From positions 52,632 to 116,631 of the forward strand of contig SWBL01000146.1 in NCBI GenBank assembly GCA_024195585.1: a DNA stretch of 64,000 bases. Direction: 5' to 3'. The position numbers were made by a program, and so were the translations under genes. Source of the stretch: Aureobasidium sp. EXF-3400 (taxonomy: Eukaryota > Ascomycota > Dothideomycetes > Dothideales > Saccotheciaceae). This document shows positions 53,920-64,000 of the stretch, piece after piece; position 1 is the first letter of the stretch; the number at the start of each line of letters is the position of its first letter. The notes beneath the pieces were generated by a model. It was not told the origin of the DNA and did not search any database. It worked only from the letters and a program-made list of their open reading frames with translations.

Positions 53920-54102
53920 GTTATCTAATGGTAAGAGTGCAAGGTCGAATACAATATCTCGGGGGTGAAGATGACAAGGCCGCAATCACCAAGGCAAGTG
54001 CAGCCGAGAGAGGGTCGAGTTTGCATCATGTTTGCCAAAAATTAATCCAGGCGCAAAGGACCGTCTACTATTTTTTCGTCGCAACCCCGTTCATCATCCG
54101 AA
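53920..54102. promoter_or_regulatory. Divergent promoter, JmjC / Spb4
   Basis: Only 183 bp between the two start codons, so a bidirectional promoter is likely. Confidence 0.55.
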
Positions 54103-56034
54103 ATGGCAGCAGAGAAGAAGGCCGCAGAGCAGAAGACGACAGACAAGTCGTCAGCAAGAGCATGGGAGGGTCTCACACCCGCGCTGTCAGGATGGATGCT
54201 GGACGCCATCTCCAGCATGGGCTTCCAGCGCATGACGCCTGTGCAAGCAAGTACAATTCCGCTCTTCATGGGTCACAAGGATGTCGTCGTCGAAGCCGTC
54301 ACTGGTAGTGGCAAGACTCTGTCGTTCCTGATTCCTGCCGTCGAGCGTCTTCTACGAGTCGACGAACCCATCAAGAAGCACCATGTCGGCGCCATCATCA
54401 TCTCTCCGACCAGAGAACTCGCAACCCAGATCCACTCGGTCCTCGTATCACTACTACAATTCCACCCTCCGTCCGCTGCCGTCCGACCGAAGGGTATCGA
54501 TGATGAAGACGAAGAAATGACCGACGAGAACGCGCCCCCAAAACCTACTTTTCCCTCCTCGACTCCCAAGGTTGTGCCACAATTGCTCCTTGGAGGCACC
54601 ACAACACCCGCCCAAGATTTGTCTGCCTTCCTCCGTACCTCACCGAACCTTCTGATCGCTACTCCCGGGCGCTTGTTAGAGCTGCTTTCCTCGCCCCACG
54701 TACACTGCCCACAGTCGTCTTTCGAGCTCTTGATCATGGACGAAGCCGATAGATTGCTTGATCTTGGTTTCAGTGACACTCTGCAGAAGATTCTTTCAAG
54801 ACTGCCCAAGCAGAGGAGAACAGGTCTATTCAGTGCTAGTGTGTCTGAAGCTTTGGATCAGCTTGTCCGTGTAGGCTTGAGAAACCCCGTCAGAATTGCA
54901 GTCAAAGTCAAGAGTGCCTCTGGAGCTCACGACAAGCGCACGCCCGCCAGTCTGCAGATGTCGTATCTGGCGACTAGTCCCCGTATGAAGCTACCTGCTT
55001 TGAACCGCTTACTCATCCAGCTGCCCTCCACACCTCAGAAGACAGTCTTGTATGTCTCGACATGCGCAACTGTCGATCACTACCAACACATACTTTCCGA
55101 AGTCCTTCCAAAAGAATTCAGGATTGTGCCTCTCCATGGCAAGCACCCGCCAAACGTACGAACCAAGAACTTTGGCAAATTTGTCAACTCGATAGAGCCG
55201 TCAATCCTTCTCACTACCGATGTGGCAGCGCGAGGCCTGGACATCCCTTCGGTTGATCTCGTAGTACAACTAGACCCACCCAGTGACCCGAAAACATTCC
55301 TGCATCGATGCGGACGCGCAGGAAGAGCAGGAAGACGAGGTTTGGCGGTGACATTCTTGAGCAGAGGCAAAGAGGAGGACTATGTTGAGTTTTTGCGCAT
55401 CCGAAAGACACCCATTTCACCCCTCACAACACCGGCTATTGAACCAACAGAGGAGGAGGCCAACGAGACGACACGGAAAATTCGAGAGGTGCTTAAGTCA
55501 GACCGAGGGTTACATGATAAGGCACAGAGAGCTTTTGTGAGTTGGGTGCAAGCATACAGCAAACATTCAGCGAGCAGTATTTTCCGAGTGCAAGATTTGG
55601 ATTGGGATGAGCTGGGACACAGCTGGGGTCTTCTCCGACTACCTAGGATGCCCGAGCTGAAGAAATACCAAGGTGACAAATTGCTCGGACAGAATATCGA
55701 CTGGGACACATTTGCATACAATGACAAGAAGCGGGAAGAGCACAGGCTCGAAGAACTGGAAAAACTGAAAGCCAACGGAGGGCCAGCGAACAAGAGGGCA
55801 GGTGACGGTAAGACAAAGGAAGAGAGGAGGAAAGACAGAGCGTGGACAGCACAAAAGGACGCAAAGGCGACAAAGGAGCAGCGTCGCGAAATCAAGCTGG
55901 CACGTCGCGAGCACGAGAGGCAGAAGAAGCTCACGCCAGAAGAGAAGAAGAAGGAAGCCGAACTGCAAGCCATGATTGAGGCAGTACGGGCACGAGGAGA
56001 GCAGGAGAGTGAGTTTGAAGGGTTCGACGACTGA
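54103..56034 (+). CDS. SPB4: DEAD-box RNA helicase Spb4 (60S ribosome assembly)
   Basis: Intronless, 643 residues. It unwinds pre-rRNA during 60S subunit assembly in the nucleolus. Motifs: Q-motif [10 protein letters not shown], Walker A AVTGSGKT (66-73), [27 protein letters not shown] (about 211), FSAS in place of the common [16 protein letters not shown] motif IV region, VAARGLD and [13 protein letters not shown]. The C-terminal region has the Spb4 block [21 protein letters not shown] with [11 protein letters not shown]. The end is long, charged and Lys/Glu-rich, probably coiled. The insertion around residues 127-150 ([14 protein letters not shown]) is acidic. [15 protein letters not shown] is the start. 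Confidence 0.95.
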   Translation: MAAEKKAAEQKTTDKSSARAWEGLTPALSGWMLDAISSMGFQRMTPVQASTIPLFMGHKDVVVEAVTGSGKTLSFLIPAVERLLRVDEPIKKHHVGAIIISPTRELATQIHSVLVSLLQFHPPSAAVRPKGIDDEDEEMTDENAPPKPTFPSSTPKVVPQLLLGGTTTPAQDLSAFLRTSPNLLIATPGRLLELLSSPHVHCPQSSFELLIMDEADRLLDLGFSDTLQKILSRLPKQRRTGLFSASVSEALDQLVRVGLRNPVRIAVKVKSASGAHDKRTPASLQMSYLATSPRMKLPALNRLLIQLPSTPQKTVLYVSTCATVDHYQHILSEVLPKEFRIVPLHGKHPPNVRTKNFGKFVNSIEPSILLTTDVAARGLDIPSVDLVVQLDPPSDPKTFLHRCGRAGRAGRRGLAVTFLSRGKEEDYVEFLRIRKTPISPLTTPAIEPTEEEANETTRKIREVLKSDRGLHDKAQRAFVSWVQAYSKHSASSIFRVQDLDWDELGHSWGLLRLPRMPELKKYQGDKLLGQNIDWDTFAYNDKKREEHRLEELEKLKANGGPANKRAGDGKTKEERRKDRAWTAQKDAKATKEQRREIKLARREHERQKKLTPEEKKKEAELQAMIEAVRARGEQESEFEGFDD

Positions 56035-56261
56035 ATCAGATAGTCATGATACAGAATCAAAAAGATCGCGTGACAAAGAATGGAATGCGGTCGTGATGGA
56101 TCCATGTGCAAGTGAGCGACGTGCGTGGCTTGATGTTGCGGCCGAGGCCTTTGACAGCGTTGCTCCAACAATAAGGTTACCTTATCTACACCGACTCCTT
56201 TGCTCCTTCCTTCGTCCCTTCCTTCTCTTTCAAGCTACATGGACATTTCACACAACTGAAC

Positions 56262-57440
56262 ATGCGCGATCCATTCCCTTTCCCGGCGCCGCAGTGGCTC
56301 GCTGAGGCGACGCGTCCACTGGCCGACAAGCTGTCGCTACCCACGCTACCAATGCACATCCACGAGGTCCTACTCGCCGTTGTCTTCTACCAGACCATCA
56401 ACGCCGTAATCGCGCCCGCTCTGTCACGCCGCTTCTTCCCTGAGGTCTACAGCTCATTCAACCGACGCACCCGTATCAACTGGGATGTGCACATCGTCTC
56501 GATGGCCCAGAGCTTGCTCGTCAATACGACTGCTCTGTGGATCATGTTCTACGACACGGAGCGCACCAACATGAACTGGGCCGGCAAGATCTGGGGCTAC
56601 GATGGTGCCTTGGGCTTCCTTCAGAGTCTGGCTGGTGGCTACTTCATGTGGGACCTCTGCATGTGTACATACCACATCGACATCTTCGGCCCCGGCATGC
56701 TTGCACACGCCATCTCGGCTTGCACTGTCTTCTTCTTTGGCTTCGTAAGCTCTTCTTTCTTGTCGTACCTGTCTCTATCTCGAGCCTAGCTGACTGACGA
56801 CTCAAAGCGTCCCTTCCTCAACTACTACGGCCCTGTCTTTATCCTCTACGAACTCTCGTCTCCCGCCCTCAACATGCACTGGTTCATGGACAAGCTGAAC
56901 ATGACAGGCAGCATCTACCAGCTCATCAACGGCATAGTACTTATCACAACCTTCTTCTTCTGTCGCCTTATCTGGGGCTCCTACAATTCAGTCCTTGTCT
57001 TCAGAGATGTCTGGACTGCCATGCAGAATGGTGGTGTTGTTGGCCTTGACGACAACCTCGGCCTCAAGTACGGTCTCGACCAGTCCATGTCCGCTGTCAC
57101 TCCCCAGAGCCAGCCCTACACTGGCTCAGAGGACATTATGCGCTTTGCTGGCTCTCGCACCCTTCCTGCTTGGCTCGCTCTCAGTTATCTGGCCTCCAAT
57201 ATCGTGCTTAACTTGCTCAATTGGTACTGGTTTGCCAAAATGATTGAGGCTCTTCGCAAGCGTTTCGACCCACCTTTTGGCACAAAGCGCCCGGAGAAGA
57301 AAGAGACGGCTGTCGACGAGAAGACACAAGAGCCCGAGATCGAGATTCAACGTGGTCTTTACGCCGATGGCAGAAAGACTATTGAGATAACCGGTACCCA
57401 GAGTACCCCTCCGTCGGTTAGATCCAGACGTAGAGGTTAG
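56262..57440 (+). CDS. TLC-domain membrane protein (TMEM56/FAM57-like)
   Basis: Exons 56262-56744 and 56808-57440, 371 residues. At least six membrane helices are visible. The TLC (TRAM-LAG1-CLN8) signature is seen in RTRINWDVHIVSMAQS, GYFMWDLCMCTYHIDIFGPGMLAHA and YELSSPALNMHWFMDKL. The family includes ceramide synthases, but this member lacks the Lag1 HxxxD-HH motif and is of the TMEM56/FAM57 group, with roles in lipid handling that are not settled. The tail is charged and Arg-rich (RSRRRG). A 63-nt intron follows FFFGF and joins RPFLNYYGP. Confidence 0.9.
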
Positions 57441-58080
57441 ATTCCTTAAATCTGGGTTTAGTGGCCATTTTGGTTATTACATGCTTTTCGGGAATCATCT
57501 GTTTCTCGTCAGGCTATCGATGCTCCAGATTGTGGATCTGCGCCTGAACTCAAAAAATGGGCAGGGGAGTTTGGCACGGTGCAATTTCCTGCATGCTCTT
57601 GTGGTAGAGCGTGAAGCGACAGACTTACAAAGTGCTCGCATGCCACGACGCAGGGTAACATTCTGATAGTGCCCAGCAGGTAGATGGTGCCTGCAAACTA
57701 TCAGCGCTCGTGATGTTTCCAACTTCCCAAACAAAGCGTGACGATCGAGACGGATCCTCCAAGTTCTCCCCACCCCCGGAGCAAACTACCTCCGCAGAAC
57801 AAGATCGTCCTTCCAGCAGGTGCGATCTGTACATCAACGTCACACTTCATCCTTTTTCCTTCTCTTCTTGGATCTCCACTTTCCTTGTAGTATAGTTCGG
57901 TATATAACTATCCCGAGCTCAAGGAGTATGATTGGAGGAACAAATATATGTTAGCAGAAGTCCCCTCCTTTCCAGATGACGCTTCATGCATTTGACTAGG
58001 CTTCATGTTTTGAGCATGCAGAAATATATAGAATCTGCAAGGCAAGGTCAATATCCTCTTCGCAACACTATACTCCCATC
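57441..58080. other. Intergenic
   Basis: 640 bp holding the TLC gene 3' UTR and the promoter of the acetylesterase. A pyrimidine-rich leader precedes 58081. No gene seen. Confidence 0.5.
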
Positions 58081-58928
58081 ATGGTTTTCATCGTTCATTT
58101 CCTTACCTTGCTGCTATCTCTTCTCTCACTCATCGCAACTTGTCTCTCTTCCCCACGCCACGTCTCTGTCTTCAAACCTGCCTATTTCCTTCTCGCTGGT
58201 GACAGCACCACAGCAACACAGAGCGTAGGCGGAGGCGGCTGGGGTAATGGTTTCTTGGACTTCACCTTGAGAGAGGGCTCTTCAGGTCGCAACTACGGAC
58301 ACAATGGAGCCACCACAAAGAGTTTCCGAGAAGGGGTTGATTTGGACCGCCTGATCAGCGAGGCAAAGACAAAGACGGCCGACTACACCGTCTACGTGAC
58401 CATCCAGTTCGGGCACAACGATCAGAAGTCCACCTCGGGAGTGAACCTTACACAGTACAGCGATAACCTTGTAGCATGTGCTAGAGAAGTCTCTTCTGTT
58501 GGCGCTATTCCTGTACATTCTCTTTTCCAGTGCCTCTCCTTGTTGAGTGTACTAACAGCTGGTTTGAATAGATTCTTGTTACCTCGTTGACTCGCCGCAA
58601 ATACACCAATATAACTACACCCACCATAATCCAAGACCTGGCTGTCCAGCGCAAGCTCACCCTCGCTGCGGCACGTAAAACACATTCGAGGTATATTGAT
58701 CTCAATATTGCGTCAACGGATTACTGCAATGCCATTGGTCCTGAAGCTGCTTGGAAGTATAATCTGGACCCGACAGATTATACGCATCTGAATGGGTGGG
58801 GGAGTGTGGTGTTTGGGAGAATGGTTAGCGATCTGATGGTGAGGCGGTTTGAAGATATTGCAGCGGTGACTGAGAGGAATCGAAGTTTAAGCAGGGAGCT
58901 TTGGCAGGGGGTCTATTGGTTTCACTGA
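58081..58928 (+). CDS. Secreted rhamnogalacturonan acetylesterase (SGNH)
   Basis: Exons 58081-58512 and 58572-58928, 262 residues. A signal peptide covers about residues 1-23. The SGNH blocks are LLAGDSTTA with nucleophile Ser42, the oxyanion Gly in GGGGWGNGF, GHND with Asn113, and DYTHLN with Asp213 and His216. These match carbohydrate esterase family 12, which removes acetyl groups from rhamnogalacturonan I in pectin. The 59-nt intron joins GAIP to ILVTSLTRR. The last ~25 residues (after FGRMVSDLM) exceed the family norm, and their coding bases overlap the first exon of an IFI6-like reading frame, so the original 3' end may have changed. Confidence 0.9.
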
Positions 58929-59184
58929 CGCTGGTCCTGCAGCTGGTAAGCGGCTTCACTTGAATCTGCTCCTCTTTAGATACTAATGCTTGACAGGGTC
59001 TGTTGCTGCTGCCGCTCAGTCAGCTTACGGTGTCAACGCCATGTTCAGCACTTTGCAGAGCGCTGCTATGGGAGGCTACGGAGTTCCTGCCGTCGCTGGT
59101 GCTGTCCAGGGAGCTGCCGCTGCTGGTGCTGGATTTGCTGCTCACAACCTGTGGGGCATCATCAGTGAGAACAAGGACGACTAA
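58891..59184 (+). pseudogene. IFI6/ISG12-like coding fragment, 5' end missing or unresolved
   Basis: A two-exon reading frame: open from 58891 (after TAA at 58888-58890) to 58945, a 51-nt intron 58946-58996 (GTAAGC donor, TACTAAT branch, ACAG acceptor), and 58997-59184 to TAA. The product reads SIGFTDAGPAAGSVAAAAQS, then a FSTLQSAAMGGYG block and an Ala/Gly-rich hydrophobic end with NLWGIISENKDD. GFTxxGPAAGS..AA.QS and LQSA.MGG are hallmarks of the interferon-induced 6-16 (IFI6/ISG12) family of small membrane proteins, which also occurs in fungi. The usual N-terminal helix and start ATG are not found upstream, where the DNA codes for the acetylesterase in another frame. It may be a truncated gene, or one with a first exon I could not place. 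Confidence 0.6.
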
Positions 59185-59731
59185 GTCTCCCTCATCTCAA
59201 ATTTTGTCGATCTCAGCAAAGCCAATGGGTTACAACGGAGGTTGATGTGTTGGATGTTCTACAGAGAAGCAAGTTCACATGCTGGCGTCTTTTGCCTCGG
59301 CAATCGAAGAGCTCGGGTGAATGTACTCCGTGTTTGCTTCATGTTCAGCAAAGACAGGGAGGAGGCAACACTGTCTCCGAAACTTGATAGTGATCAAAAA
59401 TTGAAGTCTCAACTGCACCTGACTTGAAGCTTCTGATATACTTTCCAGTAACCGAGTGGACAAGGGAAAAGGGAAACAAGGTTCCTGTCGGCAGTTCAGA
59501 CCAATGATCCGAAGTTTAGGCACGATAGAGGAGAAGGTGGGCATGACGCTTCTGTTATCACAGCCGCACGACCGAGGTAGGTGCAAGCTACAGTTCCTTT
59601 TGATTTCCGACCATCTTGTGATAACATCCTGCTGTTTGTTTCTTGCGGAAAACAAGTCCATCAATCATCGCCGAGTAATCGCATAAACAAATCTGGAAGT
59701 CACTGGCATAGAATCGTTTCTGCAGTACACA
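59185..59731. other. Intergenic
   Basis: About 550 bp leading to the PEX11 start. No gene or motif recognised. Confidence 0.5.
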
Positions 59732-60598
59732 ATGGTCGCCGATGCACTAATCTATCACCCTACTGTCGCGCACTACAACAAGTTCGTCGCGACAACTGGT
59801 GCGTTTGAGTGCCCAGCCTCGCAACATGGATTGCATGTCTGAATCTCTGAATCTCTGTCGCTAACGAGTTTCCACTCAGTCGGTCGCGACAAGGCTCTTC
59901 GTCTCGTTCAATACCTCTCCCGCTTCCTCGCGTGGTACACCCTTCGCACCAACAGCCCTCAAGCAACAGTCGTACAATGGGCCAAGCTCAAAGCCAACCT
60001 CGGCCTCGTCCGTAAAGCCATGCGTCTGGGCAAGTTTGTCGAGCACTTCCGCGCCGCAGCAAACGCCTACGATGCAAAGACTCTGGATCCTGTCATCCGC
60101 TTCTGCACTACTGGAAGACAGCTCGGATACGGAGCTTACATGCTCACCGACACATTGACCTACCTGGATGCCTCGGGTGTGAGGCCCAGTGCCACGGCCA
60201 AGAAGATGCAGACTCAGGCTTACAAGGCGTGGATGACTGGGCTGTGCTTTAGTGTCTTGAACGGTGTCTACACCATTTACAAGAGCAGGAGTGAGGAGGC
60301 TGCACAAACAGACAAGGCAGTCGCTGCTGAAAAGACGGTCGAGGTTAAGAAGTTGCAGCGGTATGTTTCGCGTCCAACCCTACCTAGCCCTTTCCAGGCT
60401 TTCGTTACCGACACAACTTTGCTGACCTTCTACAGTGAGAGAAGTGCTGCTCAAACACAGCTCGTCTCGGATCTTTGCGACCTCTTTATCCCTCTTTCCG
60501 CTCTGGGCTTCATCAAGGTCGACGATGGTGTTGTCGGTCTGGCTGGCAGTGTCAGCTCTCTGATCGGTCTCATGGGACAGTGGAGCAAGACTGCTTAG
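59732..60598 (+). CDS. PEX11: Peroxisomal membrane protein PEX11
   Basis: Exons 59732-59798, 59880-60360 and 60436-60598, 236 residues. It shapes and elongates the peroxisomal membrane during proliferation. Family blocks are YHPTVAHYNKFVATT at the N-terminus, GRDKALRLVQYLSRFLAWY (amphipathic helix), KAMRLGKFVEHFRAA, and a C-terminal hydrophobic segment LGFIKVDDGVVGLAGSVSSLIGL. Introns are 81 and 75 nt; the second joins KKLQR to ERSAAQTQ. Length matches fungal Pex11. Confidence 0.95.
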
Positions 60599-62097
60599 AA
60601 TATCGTCACTTGAGTCTGGATACCCCCTGATTCTCTGGGCTTTGCGGCGTTGGAAGGATACCCGCTTTTTCTTTATCGTCATGGTTGGAACCATGTGTTC
60701 TTCTCTTGTCCGGAAGGCTTTTTGTGGTACACGTTTGCATGCATCTTGTTCTCTTCTCTCATCTTTGCTGGAAACAGCTTCGCTTATAGCCCACTCAATG
60801 AAATGCACTTCTGACAACAACTCGTGATTTCGTCCTGTATTTCTTTTCTCTTGCAGGTCTTTGCTTGCACAGAACTTAGCTGAAGTGGTTCCGCCCCTGG
60901 TGTCATTTACCAAAACCTCTGCCTAGTGTACTTGTGCACATACGATAGCGATGATGATGGTGCTCAAGATATTGAAAGATCAGGGTCATACCAACAGCCA
61001 AACCATCTCGAAGGCAATATAGAAAAGGACAGGGCGAAACATGTTTGCTCAGAGATGAGAGCAAAAAGAAGCTGACACGAGACACAGACGGCCTCAAAAA
61101 CAATAGAAGGAAGATGTCTGACTTGGATCGAGAAGGCGAGATACCACACTGAAAACCCCATCCATGCAGGGGAGCGAGATGTAAGCTAGTGATGAAAAAC
61201 CACTTCTTCTCGCAAAGTATCATACTCTTGCGAGAGAGAAAGATCAGACCAAAGTTTCGCTACATCCCAGGCTCGAACCGAGGACTTGCATTTCATACGG
61301 TGTAAACAAAATCGCCGAGAGCTTCATCTCAGATCTTGTTAAACCTCCTTTCCAAACACCACCACCACATATTGCAGTACTACAGTACCGTCGTCTCTAG
61401 GCGCAGTGTCCAAAAAAAAAAAGAAGGATACACAGTATGACTATCAAGCAGCAAAAAACTGATACACAGAAAACTCCTCCCCAGCGCTTTCAGATCACGG
61501 GTTTGGTCCGCATCTTACTAAAGGGGGCGTAGCACGTGGCGAGGTAATTTTTTTGGTGAGCTTCCCAACCACTACACTAAAGGCGTCCCTTTAGTGACCA
61601 AACAGTGGAGAGTTGCCGGCTGAAAGGTCCCCAACTTTGGTTGTATATAAAGGTATGCATGTTGAAGCGAAAACAGGACTCGACATCTGGCATTCAACCA
61701 GTGTCCAGTAAGAATTTTATCGCATGGTGAAAGAGTGGTCTTACCGATTGCACCAAATTTACTAATTTGCTGTAGGGGAGGTGGTCCGTTTTACCGATAT
61801 GCATGGGCTCTCTGAGAGTCGTGCGTTGCGATGATGGGAGTATCAGACCAGATCGACCGAGGAGAAACAAGAAGATTGTCAAGGCGGGCGTATGTAATCA
61901 AAGCTGGCATGGCGACAAATATGAGGGAAGGGCAAATTCGATCCGAGCAGCAATGGAGTTGTGTTCCTGAGGAGAAATGGTAGGGGATGGAAGAGAGTCA
62001 GATAGCCGGAGGAATAGAGATGATTATAAAGAGCAAGACAACAATGAAAAGAAGATCATCAATTCGTGTCAACAACGACTTACCCCTGAATCCATAT
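60599..62097. other. Intergenic, convergent 3' ends
   Basis: 1.5 kb between PEX11 and the aldolase. Frames are short. A poly(A) run lies near 61414. A tRNA-like T-arm on the minus strand at 61262-61292 lacks the rest of a cloverleaf. No gene called. Confidence 0.45.
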
Positions 62098-63029
62098 TCA
62101 GTAGTCAGTGAAGAGCCTGGTGGACAAAGTGGGCCTCGAACTTCTTCTCTCGCTTTGCACAGGACTTGACTTTCTGACACCTTGTTCCTTGCTCTCTTTG
62201 ACAATCCACATACCACCACTAGTACCCAACCTGGTGGCACCGGCTTTCAGCATGGTGATAGCATCTTCGACAGTCCTTACGCCTCCACTGGCCTTGACCT
62301 GCATCCTGTGGCGGTCGGTGCGTTTGTCTGCCAGATGGTCGCAAGCAGCACGCATAAGCCTGACATGCTCAACTTTTGCGCCATGTCCGAGGAAGCCTGT
62401 TGATGTCTTGACAAAGTCAAAGTTTGCGGCCGAAGCAATGGTACAGGCAGCGACAATATCTCTCGAAGCGAGTTGGGAGGTCTCGAAGATGAGTTTGAGG
62501 ACAGTGGGTTGAGGAGCCATGGAGCGTATGAGAGCGAGTTCGTGGTAGATTTCACTGTACTCTTGTTGTTTGAGCAGAGGCCAGTTCATGACAAGGTCGA
62601 GCTCGTGTGCGCCGGCAGCCAGAGCCTTTCTCGTTTCTTGCAGCTTGTAGTACGTGTCTTGTGTTCCTTGGTGAAAACCGATGACGCTAGCGATCAAGAC
62701 GTTGCTTCCTTTGAGATTGGCATGCGCTTGAGCGACATAGTTGGGTCGGACGCAAACGCTCTGCACAGCATCGTGTTAGTATGTCTGACCAAAGGAAGGA
62801 GCGAAGGAAAGAAGGTGGTTACAGCAAAGTTGGCAACTCTGGCCTCTGCGCACAGCTCGTCTATCTGCTTAGGCGTCGCATCCAATTTGAGCAGCGTATG
62901 GTCAATGGTACGTGCGATGTCGATTTTGTCAATGTCAGGACAGTAGTCCTGCTCGTACACCTCGAGCTCGCGCGCAACTTCGGAGATCATGGCGCGCCAT
63001 TCCGATTCTGTGTATCTCGTCGTCGTCAT
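62098..63029 (-). CDS. Deoxyribose-phosphate aldolase (DERA)
   Basis: Exons 63029-62823 and 62760-62098, 289 residues. It cleaves 2-deoxyribose-5-phosphate to glyceraldehyde-3-phosphate and acetaldehyde in deoxynucleoside catabolism. Residues matching the catalytic set are Asp124 (ELDLVMNW), Lys187 in VKTSTGF (Schiff base) and Lys225 in VKASGGV. The phosphate-binding end is GATRLGTSGG. A 30-residue basic C-terminal extension follows. The N-terminal ~35 residues precede the usual IDHTLLK start of the barrel. The 62-nt intron joins VANFA to SVCVRPNYV. Confidence 0.94.
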
Positions 63030-63904
63030 GCTGGCAGTGCTGTGTGCTGGTTAGCGGTCAGTGGTGCCGTCTTCTCCTTTTCTCTCGTAGCCGCCCAAAA
63101 TACTGCGCTAGTCATTCTGCATGTGCTACGGCTTCATTCGGTCATGCCATCTCAGCCTGCCTCGTGAATGCCACCTGATTTGATAAAATCAGGACGCTCT
63201 CGACACAAAGCATGGTCGAGGTTTGGACAAGTACAAGAGATCAATGAGGTATGTGTCTGAGACAGAAACAATCTACACCGTCAATCAAGCACGGTGATGC
63301 AACATGCCATCACCCTATTTTAGACCCGCAGGGCTTATCTTTACGCTTTTCACGTGGCACTTCATGACTAGTCTCATCTTGGTCACCAAATATATCAAGC
63401 AATAGACAAATCAATTCGCATAGCTAGAACCAGGCAAGCAAGGGTAGCCTTCCTCAATAGCATACAAACTCCTCGCTCCTCAACGTAACCAACGTTAGAA
63501 GACAGGCAGGCAGGAGATGCCATCTCGTCTTCCCATGCATCATGTACAGAAGAACAGCAGATTAAAGAAGTAGAAAACTCCATTGACGATAGCAGAGACC
63601 TGAAAAAAGGGAAAAACGAAAAAAAGCCGTGGCTTAGGCCTTTGGATATCCGGAACTCCCTTTTTGTGACGACAGTGGTCGAGTTTTTGGGTCATGAAAC
63701 ATGTTGCTTTTTTTGGGGGCGAGAGCGTTTCCCTCTTCTATCCACAATGCGCGCGGCTGACCATTGTTGGTTGTGTGTGCATCTTGATTGGATTCCATTC
63801 CGCTTGATTGATAATTTGCGTCCGTCCAACCCTCATCCATCATCCACTTCTCGTTACGAAAACCAAAGACATGCTTTTCTTTTTCATTTGGTTCAACGAG
63901 GCGT
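63030..63904. other. Intergenic
   Basis: About 875 bp upstream of the aldolase and downstream of the eS27 gene. The right end is the eS27 3' UTR. No gene recognised. Confidence 0.5.

Positions 63905-64000
<96 letters not shown>

Noticed and set aside
54837..54845. Spb4 motif III reads SAS instead of SAT
   Set aside because: I believe this variant occurs in other filamentous-fungal Spb4 proteins, so I do not count it as a defect. All other helicase motifs are intact.
61262..61292. tRNA-like T-arm (box B-like GGTTCGAGCC) on the minus strand
   Set aside because: No matching 5' acceptor strand, no convincing anticodon stem and no box A at the right distance. It is a chance match or a decayed fragment.

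Overview
The window is nuclear DNA of a filamentous ascomycete (Pezizomycotina). The evidence is short introns (mostly 47-90 nt) with GTRNGT donors and CTRAY-type branch sites, dense genes on both strands, and fungal-specific families: a Zn2Cys6 regulator, a fungal 7-TM rhodopsin-fold protein, a hybrid histidine kinase, a GPI-anchored wall protein, an NCS1 purine/cytosine permease and an ADAM-type protease. A dothideomycete is my best guess; it rests on general gene style and one gene with near-duplicate introns, not on a marker gene. Exon joins were worked out by hand from splice signals, reading phase and conserved protein blocks.

Layout. 0-10 kb: 3' end of xanthine dehydrogenase, a Thr-rich secreted repeat protein, a four-TM protein, an MFS transporter and a purine/cytosine permease with three GATAAG sites upstream. 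12.9-18.4 kb: a three-KH RNA-binding protein, nicotinamide riboside kinase and, head to head with it, an ARMH3/DUF1741 protein. 19.3-27.1 kb: a rhodopsin-fold membrane protein, RFC clamp-loader subunit, tRNA-Arg(ACG), a dUTPase/dCTP-deaminase-fold enzyme and a C2H2 factor. 28.4-40.5 kb: a GPI-anchored protein with near-duplicate introns, RPB3 head to head with a mitochondrial-type AAA ATPase, PRPP synthetase and an ADAM metalloprotease. 41.4-51 kb: NAPE-PLD-like hydrolase, a salicylate-hydroxylase-type flavoprotein, a very small Zn2Cys6 protein and an eight-exon hybrid histidine kinase. 51.5-64 kb: a two-RRM protein, a JmjC protein head to head with the DEAD-box helicase Spb4, a TLC-domain protein, rhamnogalacturonan acetylesterase, an IFI6/ISG12-like fragment, PEX11, deoxyribose-phosphate aldolase and the 3' end of ribosomal protein eS27.

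Most genes are core housekeeping. Several touch nucleobase or nucleotide metabolism (xanthine dehydrogenase, purine permease, nicotinamide riboside kinase, dUTPase-like enzyme, PRPP synthetase, DeoC), but they are scattered and on both strands, so I do not call them a cluster. I saw no CRISPR array, transposon, viral element or secondary-metabolite backbone gene. The most unusual signals are three look-alike introns inside the GPI-protein gene, a 4-nt microexon that completes the catalytic His codon of the histidine kinase, and an IFI6/ISG12-like coding remnant whose first exon overlaps the end of the acetylesterase gene.
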